Source: Sphingomonas sp. PP-CE-3A-406 | GTDB taxonomy: Bacteria > Pseudomonadota > Alphaproteobacteria > Sphingomonadales > Sphingomonadaceae | Assembly: GCF_003688625.1 (NCBI RefSeq) | Contig: NZ_RCWY01000003.1 | Span: 1 to 64,000, forward strand | Direction: 5' to 3' | DNA: 64,000 nt | Shown: positions 1 to 8,685 of the stretch, in pieces | Layout of the letters: every line of letters begins with the position of its first letter | Position numbering within the stretch: the first letter of the stretch is position 1 | Notes under the pieces: generated by a model | The model's database searches: none | What the model was told of the DNA's origin: nothing | What the model saw: only the letters and a program-made list of their open reading frames with translations | Made by a program: the position numbers and the translations under genes

Positions 1-355
1 ATCTTAACCTACAATGTCAAAGAGCCGACAAAAATACCGACACTCGCATAACCTCCCTCTCGAGAAGCTTGGAGCATCTGGTTTTTTGCGACCGCCGCGT
101 CCAGACCGTGTGGCCGTTCGCTGCGGTGACACTCCTCTAGGCGGGGTTCCGATTCGCGTCAAACACAATCTTTCACATTTGTGGCAATTTTTGCCGGCTG
201 ACGCGTTTATGACGCCCACAGCCTCGGAACCGGCCATAGCTATAGCGTTGGATATGAGCTGTTTTTCCTCAGTACCGCAGGGGCTCAGCCCATTCCCAGC
301 AGCGCAACCGTTTTAAGGCCTCGCCTTAATCCGTTGTGAAGGGACATATCGCTAC
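1..355. other. intergenic region upstream of flippase gene
   Basis: I see no convincing gene, RNA or repeat here. The two ORFs of 77 and 100 codons on opposite strands have no recognisable motifs and mirror each other. The stretch is clearly less GC-rich than the coding DNA that follows, as expected for non-coding DNA or recently acquired sequence. An AAGGGA Shine-Dalgarno near 340-346 precedes the flippase start. Confidence 0.5.
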
Positions 356-1855
356 ATGCCCGATACGATGGATACCGCGACTCCTGCCTCGATGCCGGCC
401 GACGATCAGCCCTCGCTGGCCGGACAAGTCCGGAGCGCATTGATCTGGCGCTCGGGCAGCCAGATCGTTGCGCAGCTGGTGCAATGGAGTGCCACCTTCC
501 TGGTGATCCGGATTCTTGCCCCCGCGGATTACGGGCTGTTCGCGATGTGCCAGGTGGTTCTCACCTTCATGGCGATGCTCAATGGCTATGGCCTCGCGAG
601 CGGGCTGATCCAGCAAAAGGAGATCAGCCACCACGAGGTGCGGCAGCTGTTCGGAATGCTGATCGTACTGAACGTGACGCTTGCGATCGCCCAGCTCTCG
701 CTAGCGCCGCTCGCTGCAGCATATTATCGGCAACCGATCGTCGGCGACATGCTGCGCGTCCAAGCGCTGCTCTATCTGACGACGCCGTTCATTGCCCTTC
801 CCTATGCCCTGCTGTCGCGCGCGATGGACTTTCGCCACCAGGCGAAGGCTAACATCACCGCATCGGTCGCATCGGCCAGCGCAGCGCTGGGTGGCGCGAT
901 GTACGGTCTGGGCGTCTGGACGCTGGTGCTCGCGCCGATCGTGCTGTTCAGCGTGCGCGGCGCAATGATGACGTGGTCGGCGCGCTCGCTGGTGTGGCCG
1001 AGCTTCAATTTTCGTGGGGCCGGGACGATCGCGCGCTATGGCGGGGTAATGGCCGCGAGCCAGCTGTTCTGGTTCCTGCAAAGCCAGGCCGACGTCTTCA
1101 TCGCCGGACGCAGCTTTTCGCCGCACACGCTCGGCATCTATACCACCAGCCTGTTCCTGACGCAGATCTTCGTCTCGAAATTCGTGCCGCCGCTGAACGA
1201 GGTCGCCTTCTCCGCCTATGCGCGAATGCAGCATGATCCGGATGCGATCGGCCGGGCGTTCGTGCGCGGCGTGCGGATGGTGATGATCGTCGCGATGCCG
1301 TTCTACATGGGGCTGGCGGCGACCTCCGAACCACTCGTGCTGACGATGCTCGGCGAGAAGTGGCGCGAGACGGCCCCGGTGGTGCACCTGCTCGCGCTCG
1401 CGATGCCGTTCATGACGTTGCAGGTGTTGTTCACGCCGGCCTCCGATGCGCGGGGTCGCCCCGGGATCGGCGTGCGGAACGGCGCGACCGGCGCGATCAT
1501 TCTCGCCAGCGCGTTCCTGGTCGGCGTACACTGGGGACCGACCGGCATGGGCGTCGCGTGGATCCTCGCCTATCCGCTGTATCTGTCGATCAGCGCGTGG
1601 CGGACCCTGCCGGTGATCGGCGTGCGCGCAAGAGACGTCGCCGCCGCAGTCGCCGCGCCGGCGTTCGGTGGAATCGCGATGGCGCTGGTGGTCGGGCTGG
1701 TCGACCGCACGCTGCCCCCGCTCGACGCGCACTGGCGGCTGGCGATACTCGTGCCGATCGGTGCGGCGGTATACGCAAGCTGGATGCTGGTCTTCGCACG
1801 CGCCACGATCCGCGAGGTGATCGCGATCGCCAGGAAGCAGCCACTGCCCGCCTAG
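356..1855 (+). CDS. lipopolysaccharide/polysaccharide flippase (Wzx-like, MOP superfamily)
   Basis: A 499-residue inner-membrane protein made largely of hydrophobic helices, about 12 to 14, after a polar N-terminus of roughly 25 residues. The early segment SALIWRSGSQIVAQLVQWSA and the following APADYGLFAM are typical of the O-antigen/exopolysaccharide flippase family, which moves lipid-linked oligosaccharides across the inner membrane. The length fits the family. The ATG at 356 follows an AAGGGA site; a second ATG four codons later is possible. No glycosyltransferase or polymerase is adjacent within the window, so the transported glycan cannot be named. The family call is solid and the substrate is unknown. 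Confidence 0.85.
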   Translation: MPDTMDTATPASMPADDQPSLAGQVRSALIWRSGSQIVAQLVQWSATFLVIRILAPADYGLFAMCQVVLTFMAMLNGYGLASGLIQQKEISHHEVRQLFGMLIVLNVTLAIAQLSLAPLAAAYYRQPIVGDMLRVQALLYLTTPFIALPYALLSRAMDFRHQAKANITASVASASAALGGAMYGLGVWTLVLAPIVLFSVRGAMMTWSARSLVWPSFNFRGAGTIARYGGVMAASQLFWFLQSQADVFIAGRSFSPHTLGIYTTSLFLTQIFVSKFVPPLNEVAFSAYARMQHDPDAIGRAFVRGVRMVMIVAMPFYMGLAATSEPLVLTMLGEKWRETAPVVHLLALAMPFMTLQVLFTPASDARGRPGIGVRNGATGAIILASAFLVGVHWGPTGMGVAWILAYPLYLSISAWRTLPVIGVRARDVAAAVAAPAFGGIAMALVVGLVDRTLPPLDAHWRLAILVPIGAAVYASWMLVFARATIREVIAIARKQPLPA

Positions 1856-1870
1856 TCTGGCGCGCATACG

Positions 1871-2302
1871 CTAAGCCGACTGAATATACTCGCGCATCGC
1901 CGCGGCGTCCGCCTCGATCCGGTCGATCCGGTATTTGACGAGATCGCCGATCGAGACGAACCCGACCAGCGTATCGCCGTCGATCACCGGCAGATGGCGG
2001 ATCCGGCGCTGCGTCATCAACGACAGCGCGCCGATCGCCGACTCGGCGGGGCCGATCGACTTCACCGCGGTGGTCATCACGTCGCCGATCCGACGCGCCA
2101 GCGCGGCGGCACCGTCCGATTGCAGGCAGTGGATGACGTCGCGTTCGGAGAAGATGCCGACCACCTGGCCGTTCTCGATCACTGGGGCCGCGCCGATCCG
2201 CTTTTCCGCGAGCAACGCCACCGCATCCGCCACCGTCGAATCGGGATGCAGCGAGAGGACGTCCCCTGCATCCTTGCCGCTCAGGATTGCCGCGATCGTC
2301 AT
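1871..2302 (-). CDS. CBS domain protein
   Basis: A 143-residue soluble protein made of two tandem CBS modules, roughly residues 8-62 and 75-132. It has typical signatures such as LLAEKRIGAAPVIENGQVVG with SERDVI, and RRIRHLPVIDGDTLVGFVS. CBS pairs bind adenine nucleotides or similar ligands and usually act as energy or redox sensors. As a stand-alone protein its partner cannot be read from the sequence. The ATG at 2302 has a good GGAGAGG Shine-Dalgarno about 6 nt upstream. It converges with the flippase gene and is divergent from the small membrane-protein gene at 2353. Confidence 0.9.
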   Translation of the reverse strand: MTIAAILSGKDAGDVLSLHPDSTVADAVALLAEKRIGAAPVIENGQVVGIFSERDVIHCLQSDGAAALARRIGDVMTTAVKSIGPAESAIGALSLMTQRRIRHLPVIDGDTLVGFVSIGDLVKYRIDRIEADAAAMREYIQSA

Positions 2303-2352
2303 GTTCGCCTCTCCATCTCTTGCGTCTTTGTAGCGCGTGGATTGAAGAAACC

Positions 2353-2655
2353 ATGTTTGCGCGGCAATGGGAAGCGATGAGCGACTTGCCGCCCGGCCTG
2401 GACGACCCGGACTATGCCGCGTTTGCCTGGGCGCGGTTCCGGGACATCATGGCGTGGATGGTGCTAGCCGCCGCAGTGTGCGTCGCGGCGATCATCGCGG
2501 CGATGGCGCATATCCAAGGGCCGCTGCATTTGGTGACGATGCTGGCGGTAATCGGCGGGGTTGGCGGATCGGTGATGATGGCCGGCCTGCTGATGGGGCT
2601 CGCGTTTCTCAGTTCGGGCAGCGGGCACGACGAGGACGTTACCCGGATCGACTGA
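2353..2655 (+). CDS. small two-helix membrane protein, unknown function
   Basis: About 100 residues. A polar N-terminus of some 30 residues (LPPGLDDPDYAAFAWARFRD) is followed by two hydrophobic segments, about 35-55 and 62-88, and a short acidic tail. I do not recognise the family. The start at 2353 is preceded by GAAG at 5 nt; an internal ATG at 2377 is the alternative. It is transcribed divergently from the CBS gene. The codon pattern looks native. A C-type palindrome lies directly downstream. Confidence 0.65.
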   Translation: MFARQWEAMSDLPPGLDDPDYAAFAWARFRDIMAWMVLAAAVCVAAIIAAMAHIQGPLHLVTMLAVIGGVGGSVMMAGLLMGLAFLSSGSGHDEDVTRID

Positions 2656-2687
2656 GGCAAGCCGGCGCTAAAATGGCGTACATTCTT

Positions 2688-2797
2688 CCCCCCACCCGCT
2701 TGCGGGAGGGTTGGGGGTGGGCACGCGATCTCGACCAGTGCGGACGCGGATGGCGGGAGCCCACCCCCCAGCCCCTCCCGCAAGCGGGTGGGGGAGG
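2688..2797. repeat. palindromic repeat, family C (copy 1)
   Basis: An inverted repeat of about 110 bp. The left arm contains CCCACCCGCTTGCGGGAGGG followed by TTGGGGGTGGG; the right arm contains the complement, CCACCCCCCAGCCCCTCCCG followed by CAAGCGGGTGGG. Each arm also folds on itself (CCCGCTTGCGGG). It lies between the small membrane-protein gene and the DUF4167 terminator. Related copies are at 5241, 18108, 21940 and 61548. Confidence 0.85.
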
Positions 2798-2835
2798 CGA
2801 TTAGCCATCCACCTGCCGGAAAACCCCAACGACGA

Positions 2836-2873
2836 AAAAGGCCGGCACCGCGCGAAGCGGTACCGGCCTTTTC
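2836..2873 (-). terminator. rho-independent terminator of the hisS-prfA-prmC-DUF4167 strand
   Basis: A near-perfect hairpin, AAGGCCGGCACCGC / GCGGTACCGGCCTT with a short loop, is followed on the minus strand by a run of five T. It lies about 30 bp after the DUF4167 stop. A-runs on the other flank mean it may also stop plus-strand transcripts. Confidence 0.8.
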
Positions 2874-2901
2874 AATCCTCGGACCGACGTCGGCGCGAGG
2901 T

Positions 2902-4161
2902 TCAGCCAGCCTGAACTTCGTCCGGTACCGCGCGAACGCGGCGGCGGCGGGGCTTTTCCTCGGCAACGGTGTCGGCAGGAGCCGCTTCGGCTGCGGGTGC
3001 CGGCGATGGTGCAGGGGCGACCGTGGCCGAGATGCCGAGCGACGGCGGCAGGCGATCCGCGTCGAACGCAGTCGGGGCGTGCTCGTCCTGCCCGCCCTGA
3101 TCTTGCGCTACAGGTGCGTCGAGGCTGCGATCGCGGCGCGGGCGACCGCGACGGCGGGGCTGCTCCTCGGTCGCGGCGACGGGTATCGTCGTCTCGACGG
3201 CTTCGGTCGACTGCGCCGCCTGCTCGGTGGATTCGGTTACCGAACGAACCGCGTCGGCTTCCGAATCCTGGTTGGCGTTGGCGACCGGCGCGCTCACGCG
3301 GGGCGTGCGGCGGACCGTCTCGCGCTGCGGCGTGTCGCGGTACTCGCCGCGGGGCTCGCGGACCTGCTCGTCGCGGGGCTGCGTCTCGCGCTGCTGAGTC
3401 TCACGCGCCTGCGCTTCACGAGCCTGGCCCTGCTCCTCGCCGTTGCGGTCGTCGCGTGGTTGGACGTCACGCGGGGCGTTGCGCTGGTTGCGCGGGTTGT
3501 CGCCACGGACGCGGTCTTCGCGCTGGCCCTCGTTGCGAGGCTGAGCCTCGTTGCGCTGCCCCTCATAGCGGTTGTTCTCATACCGCGGACGCTCTTCGCG
3601 CTGCGGACGATCGTCACGCTGAGGGCGGTCCTCGCGATTCTGGTTGTCGCGAGCCTGGTTCTCACGATTTTGGCCCTCACGATTCTGGCGGGGCGCGTTC
3701 TGGTACTGGCCGTTCTGCTGGCCACCGTTCTCGCTGCGCGACTGCTCGGGCGTACCCTGCTGCTCGCCCGAGCGGATCGGTTCGCCCTCGTCGCCGTAAT
3801 CGTCGTCGCCGTCGAGATCGAACGGCTGCTGGCGGCGCGGCTGCTGCTGCGCCTGTGGCTGGCTCTCTTCGAAGCGGGCGCGGGTTTCGCTCAGGACGCG
3901 GAAATAATGATCCGCGAACTGGAGGTAATATTCGATGTTGACGCGGTCGCCCTGCTGCTGCGCGTCGCGCGCGAGGTTCTTGTACTTCTCGTACAGCTGG
4001 CTCGCGTTGCCGCGCGCGCGGCTGTCGATGCGGTTGCCGGTATCGCGACCACCCTGGCCGCCGCCGCCGCCACCCTGGCGTTGACCGCCACCACTACCGC
4101 CGCCGCCATTATTATTGTTGCCACGACCGCGACGGCGGCCGGCTTGCCGGTTGTTGATCAA
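2902..4161 (-). CDS. DUF4167 domain protein with long disordered tail
   Basis: A 419-residue protein. The N-terminus is glycine, asparagine and arginine rich (about 1-45). The conserved DUF4167 segment follows at about 46-105 (SRARGNASQLYEKYKNLARD, then DRVNIEYYLQFADHYFRVL). After that come some 180 residues of low-complexity Arg/Glu/Gln/Asn/Asp-rich repeats, and a basic C-terminus with RRRGRPRRDR and KPRRRRVRAV. DUF4167 is an alphaproteobacterial family of uncertain function, commonly next to prmC as here. The composition suggests a disordered, RNA-binding protein, which is inference. It is followed by a strong terminator. Confidence 0.88.
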   Translation of the reverse strand: MINNRQAGRRRGRGNNNNGGGGSGGGQRQGGGGGGQGGRDTGNRIDSRARGNASQLYEKYKNLARDAQQQGDRVNIEYYLQFADHYFRVLSETRARFEESQPQAQQQPRRQQPFDLDGDDDYGDEGEPIRSGEQQGTPEQSRSENGGQQNGQYQNAPRQNREGQNRENQARDNQNREDRPQRDDRPQREERPRYENNRYEGQRNEAQPRNEGQREDRVRGDNPRNQRNAPRDVQPRDDRNGEEQGQAREAQARETQQRETQPRDEQVREPRGEYRDTPQRETVRRTPRVSAPVANANQDSEADAVRSVTESTEQAAQSTEAVETTIPVAATEEQPRRRGRPRRDRSLDAPVAQDQGGQDEHAPTAFDADRLPPSLGISATVAPAPSPAPAAEAAPADTVAEEKPRRRRVRAVPDEVQAG

Positions 4162-4417
4162 GCTTGTGTCCTCAGTCGTCGAACCAAAATCTGGTCGTGC
4201 TCCGAAATGCGGTGCAAACCCCCGTCGCGCACCGATGATCTAGACGAGATCGGTGCGTCGAACTTGCCAGGGCCGCCGGACTGCAGCGACCTCAAAGCGA
4301 AGGATGCGGGTCATCGCTCTAAACCGACCAATCGTCGAGAGTGCGTGCCCCTGCCCGCGTGATAGCGTCCGCAAGGGACCTACTACAAGCGAAATGTGAG
4401 GTTTAGCGCCATATTGT
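4162..4417. other. gap between prmC and DUF4167 gene
   Basis: About 255 bp without a convincing ORF. It is less GC-rich than its neighbours. It probably holds the promoter or leader of the DUF4167 gene, but I could not pick a convincing -35/-10 pair. Confidence 0.4.
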
Positions 4418-5236
4418 TCAAGTCGCGGGGGCGTGGGTTGCCACTAACGCACGCGCGTTGCCGCCATAGTCGTGATGGAGCGCGACGTGCAGGCCCTGCG
4501 CTTCGAGCAACGCGGTGACGGGGGGAGCCTGCGTCGAGCCGATCTCGATCACCGCCGCGCCGCCGGGGGCGATCAGCGCGGGGAGTTGCTTTGCGAGGAT
4601 GCGGTAGTCGTCGAGCCCGTCTGCGCCGGCGAAGAGCGCGGCGTGGGGTTCGTGGTCGTGGACTTCGGCTGCGAGGCGTTCGTCGGTGGCGATGTAGGGG
4701 GGGTTGGCGAGGATCAGGTCGAACTGGCCGACGATCGCGCTGGCCCAGCTGCCGCGGATGAAGCGCGCGCGGTCGGTGACGCCGAGGGTTGCGGCGTTGG
4801 CGTGGGCGTAGGCGAGCGCTTGGGGGGAATAGTCTACGCCGAGGCCTTGCGCGGGCCATTCGTCGAGCGCGGCGAGGAGCAAGGTGCCGGGGCCGGTGCC
4901 GAGGTCGAGTATTGTTGCGGGGGCGCGGCCGACGAAGTGCGCTTGGGCTGCAATCAGGAGGGTTTCGCTGTCGGCGCGGGGGACGAGTGCGCCGGGGCCG
5001 ACGGCGAGGTCGATCGACCAGAAGCCGCGGGTGCCAGTGATGTAGGCGATCGGCTCGTGATTGAGGCGGCGGTCGACGAGCGCGGCGAAGGTCTCGGGGA
5101 CGGCGTAGCGATCCGGGTCGAGGAGGATCGCGTTGCGGTCGACGCCGAGTGCGTGCGCCATGAGGAGTTCCGCGTCGAGGCGCGGGGTGGCGGAGAAGGT
5201 GAACTGCGCAGCGGCGGTTGCGATCGCCGTCCTCAC
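4418..5236 (-). CDS. prmC: peptide chain release factor N5-glutamine methyltransferase
   Basis: PrmC methylates the glutamine of the GGQ motif of release factors RF1 and RF2. The sequence has the N-terminal helical domain, the SAM-binding motif ILDLGTGPGTLLLAAL and the substrate-binding NPPY motif (LILANPPYIATDE). The ORF is open to 5281, but its first 15 codons (MTAPPPTPPASGRGA) are read from palindrome C2. The GTG at 5236 gives 272 residues, normal for the family, and has a GGGAGGGG Shine-Dalgarno lying in the palindrome edge. It lies downstream of its substrate gene prfA, a classic pairing. Confidence 0.92.
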   Translation of the reverse strand: MRTAIATAAAQFTFSATPRLDAELLMAHALGVDRNAILLDPDRYAVPETFAALVDRRLNHEPIAYITGTRGFWSIDLAVGPGALVPRADSETLLIAAQAHFVGRAPATILDLGTGPGTLLLAALDEWPAQGLGVDYSPQALAYAHANAATLGVTDRARFIRGSWASAIVGQFDLILANPPYIATDERLAAEVHDHEPHAALFAGADGLDDYRILAKQLPALIAPGGAAVIEIGSTQAPPVTALLEAQGLHVALHHDYGGNARALVATHAPAT

Positions 5237-5240
5237 TGCT

Positions 5241-5339
5241 CCCCTCCCGCTTGCGGGAGGGGTCGGGGGAGGGGCTGTCACCGAGCGATGCCCTTAGCGG
5301 GAAGCCCCTCCCCTAACCCCTCCCGCAAGCGGAAGGGGA
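5241..5339. repeat. palindromic repeat, family C (copy 2), between prfA and prmC
   Basis: The left arm is CCCCTCCCGCTTGCGGGAGG plus GGTCGGGGGAGGGG. The right arm is CCCCTCCCCTAACCCCTCCC plus GCAAGCGG. It sits inside the hisS-prfA-prmC transcription unit, so the RNA should carry a strong hairpin there. Its left edge, read on the minus strand, is the Shine-Dalgarno of prmC. Confidence 0.88.
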
Positions 5340-5362
5340 ATGCCTTTGCGGTTGGGGAAAGC

Positions 5363-6432
<1,070 letters not shown>

Positions 6433-6436
<4 letters not shown>

Positions 6437-7770
6437 GCTTCCCAAGGCTCAATAACCGCGTCGAACTGAGAACCTCTCGGTGCAGTTAAATCGCTGCTTA
6501 CCGAAAAATTATTGCGAAGCGGGTTCAGAACCCGTTCGATCTGATGATCGCCACCCTCGTGTTCATGATTGGCGCGCACGGAAATACCCACGTTTGGTAA
6601 TCCCGTCGGCCCCACCCGCGGAGCAGTCACTATCAAACGGCTTAGCGATCCAGTTTTGGCTGCGAGCTCGAATCGCCTTTTTGCGTTTCCTCGGAAAGGC
6701 ATGTCCGCCCGCAACCCAGCCATACGCAACGTTGCAAGAAGTCGCGTAGCTACCAGTTCTGCTTGAGCCGATTCTGGGATGACAGTTACTTCAGGAACTA
6801 GAGTTCCCGGTTCTTCCAGGAGCATAGCCAACCGCTCGACACCCGCAGCCCAGCCCACGCCGGCCGTCTCGGGCCCGCCAAGCGAGCCGATCAGCCCGTC
6901 ATACCGCCCGCCCGCCAACACGGTCCCCTGCGAGCCCAACCGGTCGGTCACGAACTCGAACGCGGTGTGGCGGTAGTAATCGAGACCGCGGACCAGCCGC
7001 GCGTTGCGCTCCCATGCGACGCCTGCCGCATCGAGCCCGGCGGTCACCGCCTCGAAGAACGCGCGTGCCTCGGGGGTCAAATACGCATCGATATCCGGCG
7101 CGCTGTCGGCGATCGGGCGGTCGCGGGGGTCCTTCGAGTCGAGGATCCGCATCGGGTTCTTCTCAAGCCGCGTCAGGCTGTCCTCCGACAGCTCTCCGCG
7201 GTGCGCCTCGAAATGCGCGACCAGCGCCTCGCGCCACGCATCGCGCGTCGTCGCGTCGCCCAGCGTGTTGAGCTGCAACGTCACGCCCTCTGAAATGCCG
7301 AGTTCGCGCAGCAATTGGTCCGCGAGCACGAGCAGCTCGACGTCCGCCGCCGGCTCGGCCGCACCGATCACCTCGGCGTCGATCTGGTGGAACTGGCGGA
7401 ACCGCCCCTTTTGCGGGCGCTCGTAGCGGAACACCGGGCCGCTGGTGGTGAGCTTCAGTGGTGCGAACTGCTGCCAGCCTTCGGTCAGATAGGCGCGGGC
7501 AATACCGGCGGTGAACTCGGGGCGGAGCGTCAGCGAATCCCCGCCGCGATCCTCGAACGTGTACATTTCCTTCGACACGACATCGGTCGTCTCGCCGAGC
7601 GAGCGTGCGAACACCGCCGTCGACTCGAACACCGGGATATCGATCCGCTGGAAGCAATACAGCGCCCGCACCTTCTCGAACGTCGACAGGACATGCGCGA
7701 ACCGGCGCTGCTCGTCGCCGAAAATGTCCTGGGTGCCACGGATGCGGCGCGGGGTTTCAATCTTAGCCAT
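6433..7770 (-). CDS. hisS: histidine-tRNA ligase with compositionally foreign C-terminal domain
   Basis: Class II synthetase charging tRNA-His. The catalytic part is clear: [10 protein letters not shown] at the N-terminus, [15 protein letters not shown] and [20 protein letters not shown] (motif 2), and [15 protein letters not shown]. The start is the ATG at 7770 (MAKIETPRR), giving 445 residues, slightly long for the family. The catalytic region is very GC-rich. From about base 6838 to the stop, hand-counted GC falls to about 54%, and the anticodon-binding domain reads as divergent ([20 protein letters not shown], then [19 protein letters not shown]) with an extra tail. It overlaps prfA by ATGA. 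Confidence 0.93.
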
Positions 7771-7819
7771 GATGCGCGCGTATCTAGGCGACGTGCCCAC
7801 GAAGCGCTAGCGCTGTGGC

Positions 7820-8473
7820 ATGACTGAAAAAGCCAGATATTGGGGTCTCGGCCAACGCGTTGCCCCGCCGCGCTTCATCCTGTTCGTGCTGGTCTTCGCG
7901 ATCGGCCTCGCCGCGATGATCCCGCGCTTCGGGCTCGGGCGCGGCACGATGGCCGCGTTCGACGTCGCCGCGGTCGTATTCCTGATCGCGGTCTCGACCT
8001 TGTTCCGCAATGCCACCGCCGAGCGCATGCGCCGCGCGGCGGAAGAGAACGACGCCAACCGCGCGGTGCTGCTCGGGTTCAGCGGGACGATCATGCTCGT
8101 CATCCTCGTCGCGGTGGCGAAGGAATTGCAGGGCAAGAACGATGCGGTCGGGATCGCGCTGACGATCACGACGCTGGCGCTCGCGTGGCTGTTCTCGAAC
8201 ATGATCTACACGCTGCACTATGCGCATCTGTTCTATGTCGACGATCCCGACGGGAAGGATGCCAAGGGCCTCGACTTTCCGAGCTGCGACGAGCCCGACT
8301 ACTGGGATTTCGCCTATTTCGCGTTCACGCTGGGGATGACGTTCCAGACCTCCGACGTACAGATCACCTCGCGGCGGGTGCGCAAGGCGGCGCTCGGCCA
8401 GTGCATGGCGGCGTTCGTGTTTAACATCGGCGTGCTGGCGTTCACGATCAACGTGCTCGGGAGTGCTGGCTGA
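7820..8473 (+). CDS. DUF1345 family membrane protein
   Basis: A 217-residue inner-membrane protein with about five hydrophobic helices. It carries the family hallmarks: FSNMIYTLHYAHLFYVDD after the third or fourth helix, and YWDFAYFAFTLGMTFQTSDV near the C-terminus. The function of DUF1345 is unknown. It is transcribed divergently from hisS with only about 50 bp between the starts, so the two promoters must be close or overlapping. A B-type palindrome lies just after the stop. Confidence 0.87.
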   Translation: MTEKARYWGLGQRVAPPRFILFVLVFAIGLAAMIPRFGLGRGTMAAFDVAAVVFLIAVSTLFRNATAERMRRAAEENDANRAVLLGFSGTIMLVILVAVAKELQGKNDAVGIALTITTLALAWLFSNMIYTLHYAHLFYVDDPDGKDAKGLDFPSCDEPDYWDFAYFAFTLGMTFQTSDVQITSRRVRKAALGQCMAAFVFNIGVLAFTINVLGSAG

Positions 8474-8489
8474 GCTCTGCCTACCCACT

Positions 8490-8573
8490 CCGTCATCCTG
8501 ACGAAAGTCAGGACCCAGGGTTACGGGCGCTGCACCATGTGGCTCTGGGTCCTGACTTTCGTCAGGATGACGG
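8490..8573. repeat. palindromic repeat, family B (copy 1)
   Basis: Two copies in inverted orientation of CGTCATCCTGACGAAAGTCA followed by GGACCCAG, separated by a short variable loop. The total is about 84 bp. The same unit recurs at 36716 and 56360. It is intergenic, after the DUF1345 gene. Confidence 0.9.
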
Positions 8574-8685
8574 GAAGGAATTTGGCGAGCGCAGGGACTA
8601 GGACCGCACCCCGTAAAGGACTGGACGGCTGCCCTTTATCGCGATTACACCTCGTGTCATCGTCTCTCAGCCGGAAGGCCCTTCC

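Noticed and set aside
2788..4362. A 524-codon ORF antisense to the DUF4167 gene
   Set aside because: Its apparent hydrophobic repeats are the complement of the Arg/Glu/Gln-rich repeats of DUF4167.
6437..6445. TTG start of prfA nine bases upstream
   Set aside because: The ATG overlapping the hisS stop is the standard coupled arrangement and matches the family N-terminus.
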